This document shows, piece by piece, positions 52,277 through 61,314 of a stretch of 64,000 nucleotides of DNA. The stretch is from assembly GCF_014873535.1 (NCBI RefSeq), contig NZ_JADBEF010000001.1, forward strand, positions 5,146,001 through 5,210,000. Reading direction: 5' to 3'. The DNA comes from Nonomuraea africana (GTDB lineage: Bacteria > Actinomycetota > Actinomycetes > Streptosporangiales > Streptosporangiaceae). Positions within the stretch are counted from its first letter, which is position 1. Each line of letters opens with the position of its first letter. The notes beneath the pieces are model-generated. The model saw nothing but the letters and a program-made list of their open reading frames with translations, made no database searches and was not told where the DNA came from. A program made the translations under genes and the position numbers.

Positions 52277-54982
52277 ATGTTGTACGGGCGTCAGGCGGAG
52301 CAGTCGGTCATCGGCGGGTTGCTGGAGGGTCGGTCCGGCGCTCTGGTGGTGCGTGGCGAGGCGGGCATCGGCAAGTCGGCTCTCCTGGAGTCCTCCGCAG
52401 CGAAAGCGCGGGCGCGGGTACTGCGGGTGACCGGTGTCGAGTCCGAGGCGGATCTGCCGTTCGCCGCCTTGCACCTGCTGCTGCGCCCGGTCGTCGATCA
52501 CATTGAGGCGCTGCCGCCGCAGCAGGCGGAGGCGTTGCGCGGCGCGCTTGGTCTCGGTGGCGCCACCCGGGGCGACCCTTTCCTTGTCGGGCTGGCGACG
52601 CTCAGCCTGCTTGTGGAGCTGTCGGCGGCGGGCCCGGTGGTGTGCCTGGTTGACGACGCGCAGTGGCTGGACGGTGAGTCGGCCGACGCGTTGCTGTTCG
52701 CCGCGCGCCGCCTGCATGCCGAGCCCGTCGTCGTCCTGTTCGGCGCGCGTGAGGGCGACTTCCCCGCGCGGGGTCTGCCCGAGCTGCGGCTGGGCAAGCT
52801 GGACACCGAGGCCGCTCAGAAGCTTCTCGCCGAGCAGGCGGTGGATCTGCCGCCGGCCGTACGCGACCAACTGGTGGCCGAGGCCGGGGGTAACCCGCTG
52901 GCGCTGGTCGAGCTGCCACGCATGCTCACCGCCGAGCAGCGCAGGGGCGCCCTCGTCCCGCTGTCGTTCTCCCTCGGTACGGCGCAGCCGGTGACGGACA
53001 GGGTGCTGACCGGTTTCCGCGATCGGATCGCGGCGCTGCCCGACGCCACCCGCTCCTGCCTGCTGGTGGCGGCCCTCGATCACCACGACGAGCTGGACGT
53101 GCTCGCGCGCGCCGTCGGCCTGCTCGGAGCCTCGCTGGCCGACTTCGCCGAAGCCGAGCGAGCGGGCCTGGTGCGGGTGGGCTTAGGGGGCGTGGCCTTC
53201 CATCACCCGCTGGTGCGTACCGCAGTGCTGCTGGGCTGTGACATCGCCGCCCGGATGGCCGCGCACCGGGCGCTGGCCGAGACGGTCGACGACGACCGGC
53301 GAGCCTGGCACCTGGCCGCCGTCACCCGGCAACCCGACGAGGAGGTGGCCGGGAGAATGGAGGACCTGGCGCTGCGCGCACGACAGCGCGGCGGGCAGAC
53401 GGCGGTGTCGGCGGCGTACGCACGCGCGGCCGAACTGTCTGCCGACCCCGCCGAGGCTGTACGCCGGTGGACGGCCGCAGCCGGGGCCGCGGCCGAGGCA
53501 GGCCTGTGGCAGCGCGCGGGTGAACTGGTGGACAGGGCGCGCCACCAGATCGGGACGACGACGCCGACAGGCACCGTCCTGGCAGAGCTCGCCTACGTGC
53601 GCGCGAAGCTGGAGATCGAGGCAGGCCGGCCGCTGCAGGGGGTGCGGCTGCTGCTCGATGGAGCCGAGGCAACCGACGATCTGAGCGTCAGGCTGTCGCT
53701 GCTCAGCATGGCGGGCTTCTACACCTGGGCCAGCGCGTCCCACCCCGACCAGGTCGCGCTGGCCAGACGTACCGAGGAACTGTGCCCGGACGGCGACGGG
53801 CTGGCCGCTATGGTGCGCACGATCAACCACGCCTTCCGCCTGATCCTCGAGGGTGACGCCGTGACCACGCTCACCTACCCCATGCCGGACCAGACCGAAC
53901 GCATACCGTTCGAGGTGCGCTTCATCATCGCCTACCAGAGCATGGTCCGAGCCGACCTCGACGGCATGCTGGATGGCTCGGCCCAGCTCGTCGAGGACTG
54001 CCGGGCCGAGGGACGCCTGGGACGCATGCCCCAGGCCATGACGATCTTCACCATCGCGCAACTCCTCAGCGGACACCACCGCTCCGCGCGAGCCACCGTG
54101 GCCGCGGGTCTGGCCCTGGCCACCGACGTCGGCCAGCCGCAGTGGCGCAGCTACCTGGCGGGCGTGCACGCCTGGCTGTCGGCGGTCGCCGGCGCGCAGG
54201 AGGAATGCGTGGCGATGGCCGCGCAAGCCATCCGGGACGCCGACCACCGCAGGTGGATGCCGGGATCCTGCTGGGCCGAGTACGCCCTCGCGGCACTGGA
54301 CTTCGGGCTGGGCCGCTACGATGCGGTGCTCGACCGGTGGGACCGGGCCATGTCCGGTCCCACCCGCCATGCCTTCCTGTGGCGGTATTCCTGGCCGGAC
54401 TACATCGAGGCCGCCGTCCGGGTCGGGGATCCGCAGCGTGCCCGGGACCAGCTCCGTCGCTACACGGAGTGGGCCGAGGCCACCGGCCGGTCCAGGCCGC
54501 TTGCCGTACTGCACCGGGTCCGTGCGCTGCTGGCCCCGGACAGCGCGGCAGGCGGACTGTACGAACGAGCACTGGCCCTGCACGCCGAAGGCGACCAGCC
54601 CTTCGACGAGGCACGCACCCGCCTGGTCTATGGAGAGTGGCTGCGCCGCCACAAGCGCCGCGCCGAGGCACGTACTCACCTCCAGGCCGCCATGGAAGCC
54701 TTCGACCGGCTCGGCGCGACCCCGTGGGCTGCCCGCGCCACCGCCGAACTGCGCGCCACCGGACTCTCCCAGCCGGACCGCTCCCGTGCCGGAGATCCAC
54801 TGGACGTGCTGACACCGCAGGAGCTCCAAGTGGTACGGCTGGCCGTCACCGGCGCATCCAACCGCGAGATCGGCGCGCAGCTGTTCCTCAGCCCGCGCAC
54901 GGTCGCCTCTCACCTGTACAAGGCCTTTCCCAAGCTGGGCGTCTCCTCGCGCGCCGAGCTGGCCAGGCTGGAGCTGGCATAG
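52277..54982 (+). CDS. LuxR-family LAL transcriptional activator (copy 2)
   Basis: A 901-residue large ATP-binding LuxR regulator. N-terminal ATPase: Walker A VVRGEAGIGKSALLESSAAK (about 26-45), Walker B VVCLVDDAQWLDGESADALL, sensor region LVEAGGNPLALVELPRML-like. A long TPR-like helical middle follows (repeated AWHLAAVTRQPDEEVAGRME-type helices). The C-terminal helix-turn-helix is TPQELQVVRLAVTGASNREI then GAQLFLSPRTVASHLYKAFP. LALs activate biosynthetic or catabolic operons on binding an inducer. It is convergent with the unknown 238-residue gene, 1 bp apart. It is nearly identical at its C-terminus to the LAL at 58565. A candidate activator of the ATCAGTCA regulon. Confidence 0.92.
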   Translation: MLYGRQAEQSVIGGLLEGRSGALVVRGEAGIGKSALLESSAAKARARVLRVTGVESEADLPFAALHLLLRPVVDHIEALPPQQAEALRGALGLGGATRGDPFLVGLATLSLLVELSAAGPVVCLVDDAQWLDGESADALLFAARRLHAEPVVVLFGAREGDFPARGLPELRLGKLDTEAAQKLLAEQAVDLPPAVRDQLVAEAGGNPLALVELPRMLTAEQRRGALVPLSFSLGTAQPVTDRVLTGFRDRIAALPDATRSCLLVAALDHHDELDVLARAVGLLGASLADFAEAERAGLVRVGLGGVAFHHPLVRTAVLLGCDIAARMAAHRALAETVDDDRRAWHLAAVTRQPDEEVAGRMEDLALRARQRGGQTAVSAAYARAAELSADPAEAVRRWTAAAGAAAEAGLWQRAGELVDRARHQIGTTTPTGTVLAELAYVRAKLEIEAGRPLQGVRLLLDGAEATDDLSVRLSLLSMAGFYTWASASHPDQVALARRTEELCPDGDGLAAMVRTINHAFRLILEGDAVTTLTYPMPDQTERIPFEVRFIIAYQSMVRADLDGMLDGSAQLVEDCRAEGRLGRMPQAMTIFTIAQLLSGHHRSARATVAAGLALATDVGQPQWRSYLAGVHAWLSAVAGAQEECVAMAAQAIRDADHRRWMPGSCWAEYALAALDFGLGRYDAVLDRWDRAMSGPTRHAFLWRYSWPDYIEAAVRVGDPQRARDQLRRYTEWAEATGRSRPLAVLHRVRALLAPDSAAGGLYERALALHAEGDQPFDEARTRLVYGEWLRRHKRRAEARTHLQAAMEAFDRLGATPWAARATAELRATGLSQPDRSRAGDPLDVLTPQELQVVRLAVTGASNREIGAQLFLSPRTVASHLYKAFPKLGVSSRAELARLELA

Positions 54983-54983
54983 G

Positions 54984-55700
54984 TCAGACCCGGCGGTAGA
55001 TGATCGGCTGCGCGGCGATGCCGTTGGCCTTGAAGTTGGCCAGCACGAAAGTGCGGAAGGTGGGCCGGAAGATCAGGCTGGGCAGAAAGGTCCGCCAGTT
55101 CGGCCAACTCGCGTGGTTGACGAGCCCGTAGTCGGCGGGCTCACCCTCCACCGGCCGCATCAGCGCGGAGTTGGGCAGCGCGGTCTTGGCCTGGAACCAC
55201 CCGGCGGTGTACTCCCACACCTTCAGCAGGGTCTCGCGGTCGTCGGCGTAGAAGTAGTTGAACAGGAAGCAGTGGTCCTGGCTGTGGTCCACGTCACCGA
55301 GCCGTCCAGCGTTGTCGGCCACGATCTGGTGGGTACGGCGGGAGGCCGCGCGGAGCGTCTCGGCGAGTTCCTGGTAGGCGGCACTCTCGCGGAGCTCCAG
55401 CGCGGCTTCCACGGACGCGGTGCGAATCAGCACGACGACGTCGAAGCGCGCCGGCCGGATGCCCCGGGCGGCCAGCACCTCCTCGCCCTCGCCGGGCGGC
55501 CGCAGGACCGCGCGGAACACGTTCGCCTCGCGTGCCTCGATCCCCGCGACCAGCGCCTTGAGCCGGGCGGCTAGTCGTGTGGGAGCAGACGCGAAGGGGC
55601 CACGCCAGGAGCCGACCTCGCCAGCCAGCATGACGAAGCCGTCGCCGGTTGCGGGCAACGCCTGGGCCTTGACGGCCAGATGGTCATTGATCAGCTTCAT
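54984..55700 (-). CDS. Protein of unknown family, 238 residues
   Basis: It starts MKLINDHLAVKAQALPATGD. The sequence has no signal peptide or membrane span. Notable parts: FVMLAGEVGSWRGPFASAPT; ARFDVVVLIRTASVEAALEL; DVDHSQDHCFLFNYFYADDR; LKVWEYTAGWFQAKTALPNS; LVNHASWPNWRTFLPSLIFR; and the end FKANGIAAQPIIYRRV. The F(L)FNYFYAD and (V)VVLIRT strands are reminiscent of ferredoxin-like dimeric alpha/beta-barrel proteins with two repeats, but I do not recognise a family. It is transcribed from the operator at 55734 with a leaderless-type promoter. Two partial duplicates exist (start at 30798, end at 61280), always beside a LAL regulator or the FixH-like gene. Confidence 0.65.
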   Translation of the reverse strand: MKLINDHLAVKAQALPATGDGFVMLAGEVGSWRGPFASAPTRLAARLKALVAGIEAREANVFRAVLRPPGEGEEVLAARGIRPARFDVVVLIRTASVEAALELRESAAYQELAETLRAASRRTHQIVADNAGRLGDVDHSQDHCFLFNYFYADDRETLLKVWEYTAGWFQAKTALPNSALMRPVEGEPADYGLVNHASWPNWRTFLPSLIFRPTFRTFVLANFKANGIAAQPIIYRRV

Positions 55701-55733
55701 GGCGCCGACGCTAGCCAGAGGCCCTCGGGGATC

Positions 55734-55753
55734 GCCTCCGTCATCTGACTGAT
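55734..55753 (-). promoter_or_regulatory. Regulon operator, copy D
   Basis: On the minus strand ATCAGTCAGATGACGGAGGC, 34 bp upstream of the ATG at 55700. A TAGCGT box ends 7 bp before that ATG. The same layout is found at copies A, B and C. Confidence 0.75.
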
Positions 55754-55766
55754 GTTCACCGGCCAA

Positions 55767-56010
55767 CTACCGTGCTGATGCTGATCGTCTCCTGTTCCTG
55801 AGCCCCGGAACGGTGATGGACAGCTCCCACACGCCACCCATGACCAACACGTCCTTTGCGGCGACGAAGCGGCCGGGATCGGACTGGACGGCGCCGACCG
55901 GCGGCAGCGCGTAGGCCCAAGCTCCGACTTGACCGCTGCCATGGCGACCGTGTCGGCCTCGCCGGAGACCTGCGCGCCCGAGTCCTACTGCTCGATCTAG
56001 GCGTAGGCGG
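55767..56010 (-). pseudogene. FixH-like protein, decayed paralogue
   Basis: The minus strand reads ALPPVGAVQSDPGRFVAAKD then VLVMGGVWELSITVPG, a clear match to the C-terminal part of the intact FixH-like protein at 30862-31218 (ALPPVGTVQPDPGRFVATQD, VFTMDGVWEVTITVSG). Frame breaks on both sides prevent expression. It occupies the same position relative to operator and 238-residue gene as in the 30.8-kb copy. Confidence 0.7.
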
Positions 56011-56330
56011 GATAGCGGCCAGCCCGGGGGAAGGCGCAATCGTACTCCCAACACGTCTCGGGGATCGGCCTGCGCCTGCGGCGTGGACACGACGAGGCGG
56101 CGATGCCGTCTCATCGGGAAGTGTCTGCGTAGGGTCTGGCGGCACAATCGGGACCCACCCCGCGCGCTCATGGCGGCCCTGCCGCCGAGGGGTGCGGCGC
56201 GCGACCTCCACGACCTGCCAGGCATTGTTCAGGTGACCGAGTTGGCCGCGAGCCACAACATGGTCGCGGAGCAGCCCGGCAACCTCGCCGATCTGATCAC
56301 CCGGTTCCCCGCGAGCTCCAGGAAGGTATG
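56011..56330. other. Decayed stretch without recognised genes
   Basis: Probably the remainder of the degraded FixH-like/His-motif operon, but no convincing homologous segment can be read beyond about 56010. The plus-strand frame VLMAALPPRGAARDLHDLPG is not a recognised protein. Confidence 0.35.
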
Positions 56331-56351
56331 AGCAAGCGCAGGCCTATGCGA

Positions 56352-56933
56352 CTACTTCTCAAGCGGCTCGTCTGCCGCCAACAGAAATCCTGCGATAAGC
56401 GTCTCGACGAGGGCACGGGTGTCCATGCCAGGAACGCCGAGGGTGAGGCGGTCGAAGGTCACTCCGGTCAGCAGGGAACCCAGGGCGTCGAGCTGCTCGT
56501 GAGTGGCTTCGGGATGGATGGCGCGGAGCTGGGCGGTGCGGATGCGCAGGGTCACGGCGCGCAGTTCGCGCATCAGGGCGGCCAGCCGGGCATTGCGGGC
56601 GGCCTCCAGGGACAGCTCGAACCGGGCCAGGTACCGGTTGCGCGCCGGGCCGTCGCCTGCGTCGATGGCGGCTGTGAGGCTGTCGATAAGGCTGTCCCGA
56701 TCCATTGGGGTCACCGGTGCGGCCTGCAGAGCGGCGAGCTGCTGGTCCAGGATCCGGTGGGCGATCGCCTCGTAGAGGGCGGCCCGAGTGCGGAAGTAGT
56801 TGGACGTGGTGCCTACCGGAACGCCGGCGGCCGCGTCGATGGCGCGGTGGGTCACCCCGGCCAGGCCGACCTCGTCGATGAGCCGCATCGCGGTGTCGGC
56901 CAGAAGCTCCCGTCGATCGCTCTCCCTCGGCAT
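56352..56933 (-). CDS. TetR-family regulator of the flavin monooxygenase
   Basis: A 193-residue regulator. The helix-turn-helix is RRELLADTAMRLIDEVGLAG then VTHRAIDAAAGVPVGTTSNY and FRTRAALYEAI. The C-terminal domain LDALGSLLTGVTFDRLTLGV is typical of TetR_C_33-like proteins. It is divergent from the FAD monooxygenase gene, with a palindrome in the 63-bp gap, so it most likely represses that gene and the downstream LAL. Confidence 0.9.
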   Translation of the reverse strand: MPRESDRRELLADTAMRLIDEVGLAGVTHRAIDAAAGVPVGTTSNYFRTRAALYEAIAHRILDQQLAALQAAPVTPMDRDSLIDSLTAAIDAGDGPARNRYLARFELSLEAARNARLAALMRELRAVTLRIRTAQLRAIHPEATHEQLDALGSLLTGVTFDRLTLGVPGMDTRALVETLIAGFLLAADEPLEK

Positions 56934-56950
56934 GCCCTTGACTCTACTAC

Positions 56951-56980
56951 ATTGTCCTACTACAACGTAGTACTACAAAA
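56951..56980. promoter_or_regulatory. TetR operator between regulator and monooxygenase
   Basis: TACTAC-AAC-GTAGTA (56958-56972) is a perfect 6-bp dyad, flanked by a further TACTAC (56971-56976) and by CTACTAC at 56944-56950. The repeats are in an AT-rich patch just upstream of the monooxygenase ribosome-binding site (AAGGAGG), where binding would block transcription. Confidence 0.65.
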
Positions 56981-56996
56981 TAGTAAGGAGGTTCGG

Positions 56997-58565
56997 ATGA
57001 CTAAAGTCCTGATCGCGGGCGCCGGCCCGACCGGGCTGACCCTCGCCGTGGAACTCGCCCGCCGCAGAGTCGACCACTTGCTGGTCGAAGCGGATCAGGC
57101 GCCCGCGATCGGATCACGCGGCAAGGGGCTTCAGCCACGCAGCCTGGAGGTGCTGGACGACCTGGGCGTGATCGACGAGATCCTGGCCAACGGCAGCATC
57201 GGCTTACCTCTGCGTCTCCACCAGGGAAACAAGCTCCTCGTCGAACTGGCCACCGCCGCAGGGCAGCGGCCGGGCGTGCCGTACCCCGACCTGGTGATGC
57301 TGCCCGAGTGGCGGGTGGAGCAGATCCTGCGCGACCGGCTGGTCGCCCTCGGCGGGAAGGTGCTGTACGGCGCCGCGTTGAACAGCTTCACCCAGGACGA
57401 CGGCGGCGTCACCGCCACGCTGGCCAACGGCCAGACGGTCCGGGCCCGCTACCTAGTCGGCAGCGACGGCGGGCACAGCGCCGTCCGGCACCTACTCGGC
57501 GCGACGATGGACGGGCACACCCAGGAGGACCAGGTCTTCTTCGTCGGCGACGTGAAGATCCACGGCCTCGCCGCGGACGCCTCCTACGCCTGGTTCGGCG
57601 AGGACGGCTCCTACCTGGCCATCGCACCGCTGCCGAACGCCGACGGCGCCTGGCAGTACCAGGCCGGCGCGCATCCCGGGCCCGACGACGAGCCCACCCT
57701 GGAGCTGTTCCACGAGCTGTTCCGCGACCGATCCGGCCGCAGCGACGTGACGCTGACGGACGCGACCTGGCTGTCGCGATACCGCTTCAACGCCCGCATG
57801 GTCAGCAGCTACCGCTTTGGCCGCGTCTTCCTGGCCGGCGATGCCGCGCACGTGCACTCCCCGGCAGGTGGCCAGGGCATGAACACCGGCATCCAGGACG
57901 CCTACAACCTCGGCTGGAAGCTGGCCGCCGCCCTCACCGGCGCGCCCGAGGAGATCCTCGACAGCTACGGCGCCGAGCGCATCCCTATCGCCGCCAAGGT
58001 CCTGGCCGACAGCTCGCGCGGCTTCGAATCCATCTTCTCGCTCAAGGGCGTCCGCCGCTTCCTGCGCGACCACGTGCTCTTCCCGCTCGTCAAGCAGCCC
58101 GCCATCATGAACCGCCTGCTGGCCATGACCAGCCAGCTCGACCTCGCCTACCCCGACTCGCCCCTCACCGTCCCCGGCGGCCCGCGCCGCGGCCCCAAGC
58201 CCGGCGACCGCGCCCCCGACGCCCGCGGCACCACCCCCGCCGGCGCCCCGACCCGCCTCTTCGACGTCACCCGCGGAACGCACTGGACCCTCCTGGGCTT
58301 CGGACCGCAGACCACCCAAGCACTTTCCACCATCCAAAGCCCACACGTCAGAGTCCTGCAGGTCGTGGCCTCCGGGCGGGCGGACTTCCCGCAGGCCCTC
58401 ATAAGCAAGGAGATGTCCCGGCTCTACCGCGCCCGCCCGGGCACCCTGCTCTTGATCCGCCCCGACGGCTACATCGCGCTTCGCACCGAGGAGCCCCGAA
58501 TCGTGGACGCTTACTTCGACCGGATACTGCCTCCCACCCGCGCGGCAACCCCGAGCGCGACCTGA
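56997..58565 (+). CDS. FAD-dependent aromatic monooxygenase (class A)
   Basis: A 522-residue flavin monooxygenase starting MTKVLIAGAGPTGLTLAVEL behind AAGGAGG. The FAD motif GAGPTG, the DG motif LVGSDGGHSAVRHLLGA and the GD motif VFLAGDAAHVHSPAGGQGMN are intact. The C-terminal thioredoxin-like domain (TRLFDVTRGTHWTLLGFGPQ; LLIRPDGYIALR) places it with pentachlorophenol/rifampicin-monooxygenase-like hydroxylases of drugs, phenols or polyketides. The stop overlaps the start of the LAL gene (TGATG), so they form an operon controlled by the divergent TetR. Confidence 0.92.
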   Translation: MTKVLIAGAGPTGLTLAVELARRRVDHLLVEADQAPAIGSRGKGLQPRSLEVLDDLGVIDEILANGSIGLPLRLHQGNKLLVELATAAGQRPGVPYPDLVMLPEWRVEQILRDRLVALGGKVLYGAALNSFTQDDGGVTATLANGQTVRARYLVGSDGGHSAVRHLLGATMDGHTQEDQVFFVGDVKIHGLAADASYAWFGEDGSYLAIAPLPNADGAWQYQAGAHPGPDDEPTLELFHELFRDRSGRSDVTLTDATWLSRYRFNARMVSSYRFGRVFLAGDAAHVHSPAGGQGMNTGIQDAYNLGWKLAAALTGAPEEILDSYGAERIPIAAKVLADSSRGFESIFSLKGVRRFLRDHVLFPLVKQPAIMNRLLAMTSQLDLAYPDSPLTVPGGPRRGPKPGDRAPDARGTTPAGAPTRLFDVTRGTHWTLLGFGPQTTQALSTIQSPHVRVLQVVASGRADFPQALISKEMSRLYRARPGTLLLIRPDGYIALRTEEPRIVDAYFDRILPPTRAATPSAT

Positions 58566-61276
58566 TGTTGTACGGACGTCAGGCAGAACAGGCCACCGTC
58601 GATGAGCTGTTGGAAGCGCGCTCCGGCGCTCTGATCGTGCGCGGCGAGGCAGGCATCGGCAAGTCGGCGCTCCTGGACTACGCCGCCGCGAAGGCGCAGG
58701 CACGCGTGCTGCGAGTCAACGGCGTCGAGTCCGAGGCCGACTTGTCGTTCGCCGCCCTGCATCTGCTGCTCCGCCCGGTACTCGACCACGTGGGAGCGCT
58801 GCCGTCCCAGCAGGCTGAGGTGTTACGCGGTGCGCTCGGCCTCGGCGGCACGACCCGGGGCGACCGCTTCCTCGTCGGCGTGGCGACGCTCAACCTGCTC
58901 GTGGAGCTGTCGGCCGAGGGTCCGGTGGTGTGCCTGGTCGACGACGCCCAATGGCTGGACGGCGAGTCGGCCGACGCGCTGCTGTTCGCCGCCCGCCGCC
59001 TGCATACCGAACCCGTCGCCGCTCTGTTCACCGCCCGGGAGGGCGACGCGGCCTTCCACGCGCGAGGGCTAACCGAACTGTGGCTGGGCGAGCTGGACGC
59101 CGAGGCCGCCCGCGGCCTGCTCACGGAGCAGGCCGCAGACCTGCCGCCGGCCATACGCGACCAACTCCTCACCGAGGCCCGCGGCAACCCGCTGGCCCTG
59201 GTCGAGCTGCCTCGCATGCTCACCACCGAACAGCGCAGGGGCGCACTCAGCCCGCTGTCCTTCTCCCTCGGCACGGCGGGACTGGTGACCGATCGGGTGC
59301 TGTGCGGTTTCCGTGACCGGATCTCGGCGCTGCCTGGCGCCACCCGCTCCTGCCTGCTGGTGGCGGCCCTCGATGACCGTGCCGAGCTGGGCGTGCTCGC
59401 GCGGGCGATCGGCCTGCTCGGCGCCTCGCTGACCGACTTCGCTGAGGCAGAGCGGGCTGGCCTGCTCCGGGTGTGCCCGGAGGGTGTCGCCTTCCGCCAC
59501 CCGCTGGTGCGTACCGCCGTGCTGCTGTCGTGTGACATCGGCGCCCGGATTGCGGCGCACCAGGCGCTGGCCCATGCCGTCGACGGCGATCGGCGGGCCT
59601 GGCACCTGGCCGCCGTCACTCTCCAGCCCGACGAGGAAGTGGCGCACGAGCTGGAGCGCCTGGCGCTGCGGGCCCGGCAGCGCGGCGGGCAGACGGCGGT
59701 CTCGGCGGCCTACGCGCGCGCGGCCGAGCTGTCCGCCGATCCCGCCGAGGCTGTACGCCGGTGGACGGCCGCAGCCGGGGCCGCGGCCGAGGCAGGGCTC
59801 TGGTTGCGCGCGCATGAGCTGGTCGACAAGGCGCTGCGGCTGGCCGAGGAGGAGGCGCCGGCGGGAGCCGTGCTGAGCGAGCTGGCCCAGGTCAGAGCGA
59901 AGCTGGAGGTCGAAGCCGGCCGGCCGCTGAACGGTGTCCGGCTGCTGCACGAGGGCGCCGAGGCGGCCGGTGACCCGTCTGCCAAGCTGTCGCTGCTGAG
60001 CCTGGCGGGCTTCTACACCTGGGCCAGTGCGCCCCACCCCGACCAGCTCGCGCTGGCCCGCCGCACCGCGGAACTGTGCCCGGACGGCGACGGGCTGGCC
60101 GATGTGGTGCGCACGTTCAACCGCGCCTTCCGCCTGATCCTCGAGGGAGACGCTGTGACCACGCTCACCTACCGGATGCCGGACCAGGCCGATCGCATTC
60201 CCTTCGAGGTGCGCTTCATCATCACCTACCAAGCCATCGTCCGCGCCGACCACGACGCCATGCTGGACAGCGCCGCACAGCTCGTCGAGGAATGCCAGGC
60301 GGAGGGACGCCTGGGACGCATGCCCCAGGCCATGACGATCTTCACCATCGCCCAGCTCATCAGCGGACGCCACCGGTCCGCGCGAGCCACGGTGGCCACG
60401 GGCCTGGCGCTGGCTTCCGACGTAGGCCAGCCGCAGTGGAGCAGCTACCTGGCGGGCCTGCACGCCTGGCTGTCGGGCGTCGCCGGCGCGCAGGAGGAGT
60501 GCGCCGCAATGACCGAGCAGGCGATCCGCGAAGCCGACCACCGCAGGTGGATGCCGGGAGCCTACTGGGCGGAGTACGCGCAGCTGATGCTCGACCTCGG
60601 AGCGAGCCGCTACGACGCGGTGCTCGAACGGATGGACCGGGCAGCGGCCGGCCCCACACGCCATGCCTTCCTCTGGCGATACGCCTGGCCCGACTACGTC
60701 GAGGCCGCCGCGCGAACGGGAAATCCCCAGCGTGCGAAGGAACCGCTGCGACGGTATGCCGAATGGGCGCAGGCCACCGGCCAGGCCAGGCCGCTTGCCG
60801 TTCTACATCGGGCCCATGCCTTGCTGGCCGCCGACCACGAAGCCGAGGAACTGTATGAGCGGGCGCTCGCTTTCCACATCGAGGGCGAGCACCCCTTCGA
60901 CGAGGCACGCACCCGCATGGTCTACGGCGAGTGGCTACGCCGCCAGCAACGGCGCACCGAGGCGCGCGCCCAACTCGAGTCCGCCATCGAGGCCTTCGAC
61001 CGGCTCGACGCCGCCCCATGGTCCGCCCGCGCGGCAGCCGAACTGCGCGCCACCGGCGCCTCCCTGTCCGACCGGGCCCGCGCCGGGGATCCACGGGCTG
61101 CGCTGACCCCGCAGGAGCTTCAGGTGGTACGGCTGGCCGTCACCGGGGCGTCCAACCGGGAGATCGGCGCCCAGCTGTTCCTCAGCCCCCGCACCGTCGC
61201 ATCCCACCTGTACAAGGCCTTCCCCAAGCTGGGCGTCTCCTCCCGCGCCGAGCTGGCCAGGCTGGAGCTGGCATAG
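58565..61276 (+). CDS. LuxR-family LAL transcriptional activator (copy 3)
   Basis: A 903-residue LAL, starting MLYGRQAEQATVDELLEARS at the ATG sharing its A with the monooxygenase stop. Walker A IVRGEAGIGKSALLDYAAAK, Walker B VVCLVDDAQWLDGESADALL, a TPR-like middle and the terminal helix-turn-helix GAQLFLSPRTVASHLYKAFP. The last 57 residues are identical to the LAL at 52277-54982, and much of the rest aligns without gaps. Even the first bases of the convergent neighbour gene follow its stop, so a block was duplicated. Co-transcribed with the monooxygenase. Confidence 0.92.
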   Translation: MLYGRQAEQATVDELLEARSGALIVRGEAGIGKSALLDYAAAKAQARVLRVNGVESEADLSFAALHLLLRPVLDHVGALPSQQAEVLRGALGLGGTTRGDRFLVGVATLNLLVELSAEGPVVCLVDDAQWLDGESADALLFAARRLHTEPVAALFTAREGDAAFHARGLTELWLGELDAEAARGLLTEQAADLPPAIRDQLLTEARGNPLALVELPRMLTTEQRRGALSPLSFSLGTAGLVTDRVLCGFRDRISALPGATRSCLLVAALDDRAELGVLARAIGLLGASLTDFAEAERAGLLRVCPEGVAFRHPLVRTAVLLSCDIGARIAAHQALAHAVDGDRRAWHLAAVTLQPDEEVAHELERLALRARQRGGQTAVSAAYARAAELSADPAEAVRRWTAAAGAAAEAGLWLRAHELVDKALRLAEEEAPAGAVLSELAQVRAKLEVEAGRPLNGVRLLHEGAEAAGDPSAKLSLLSLAGFYTWASAPHPDQLALARRTAELCPDGDGLADVVRTFNRAFRLILEGDAVTTLTYRMPDQADRIPFEVRFIITYQAIVRADHDAMLDSAAQLVEECQAEGRLGRMPQAMTIFTIAQLISGRHRSARATVATGLALASDVGQPQWSSYLAGLHAWLSGVAGAQEECAAMTEQAIREADHRRWMPGAYWAEYAQLMLDLGASRYDAVLERMDRAAAGPTRHAFLWRYAWPDYVEAAARTGNPQRAKEPLRRYAEWAQATGQARPLAVLHRAHALLAADHEAEELYERALAFHIEGEHPFDEARTRMVYGEWLRRQQRRTEARAQLESAIEAFDRLDAAPWSARAAAELRATGASLSDRARAGDPRAALTPQELQVVRLAVTGASNREIGAQLFLSPRTVASHLYKAFPKLGVSSRAELARLELA

Positions 61277-61279
61277 GTC

Positions 61280-61314
61280 AGACCCCGCGATAGATGATCG
61301 GCTGCGCGGCGATG
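61280..61314 (-). pseudogene. 3' tip of a third copy of the 238-residue gene
   Basis: The bases after the LAL stop are nearly identical to 54986-55020 and encode AAQPIIYRG and the stop of the 238-residue protein. The rest is cut off by unrelated sequence at about 61314. It marks the right end of the duplicated LAL block. Confidence 0.7.

Noticed and set aside
53183..54913. 576-codon open frame antisense to the LAL gene
   Set aside because: Antisense reading of repeated alanine/leucine codons; the LAL on the plus strand is complete.
57492..58703. 403-codon open frame antisense to the flavin monooxygenase
   Set aside because: It is a shadow of a well-supported gene with all FAD motifs on the plus strand.
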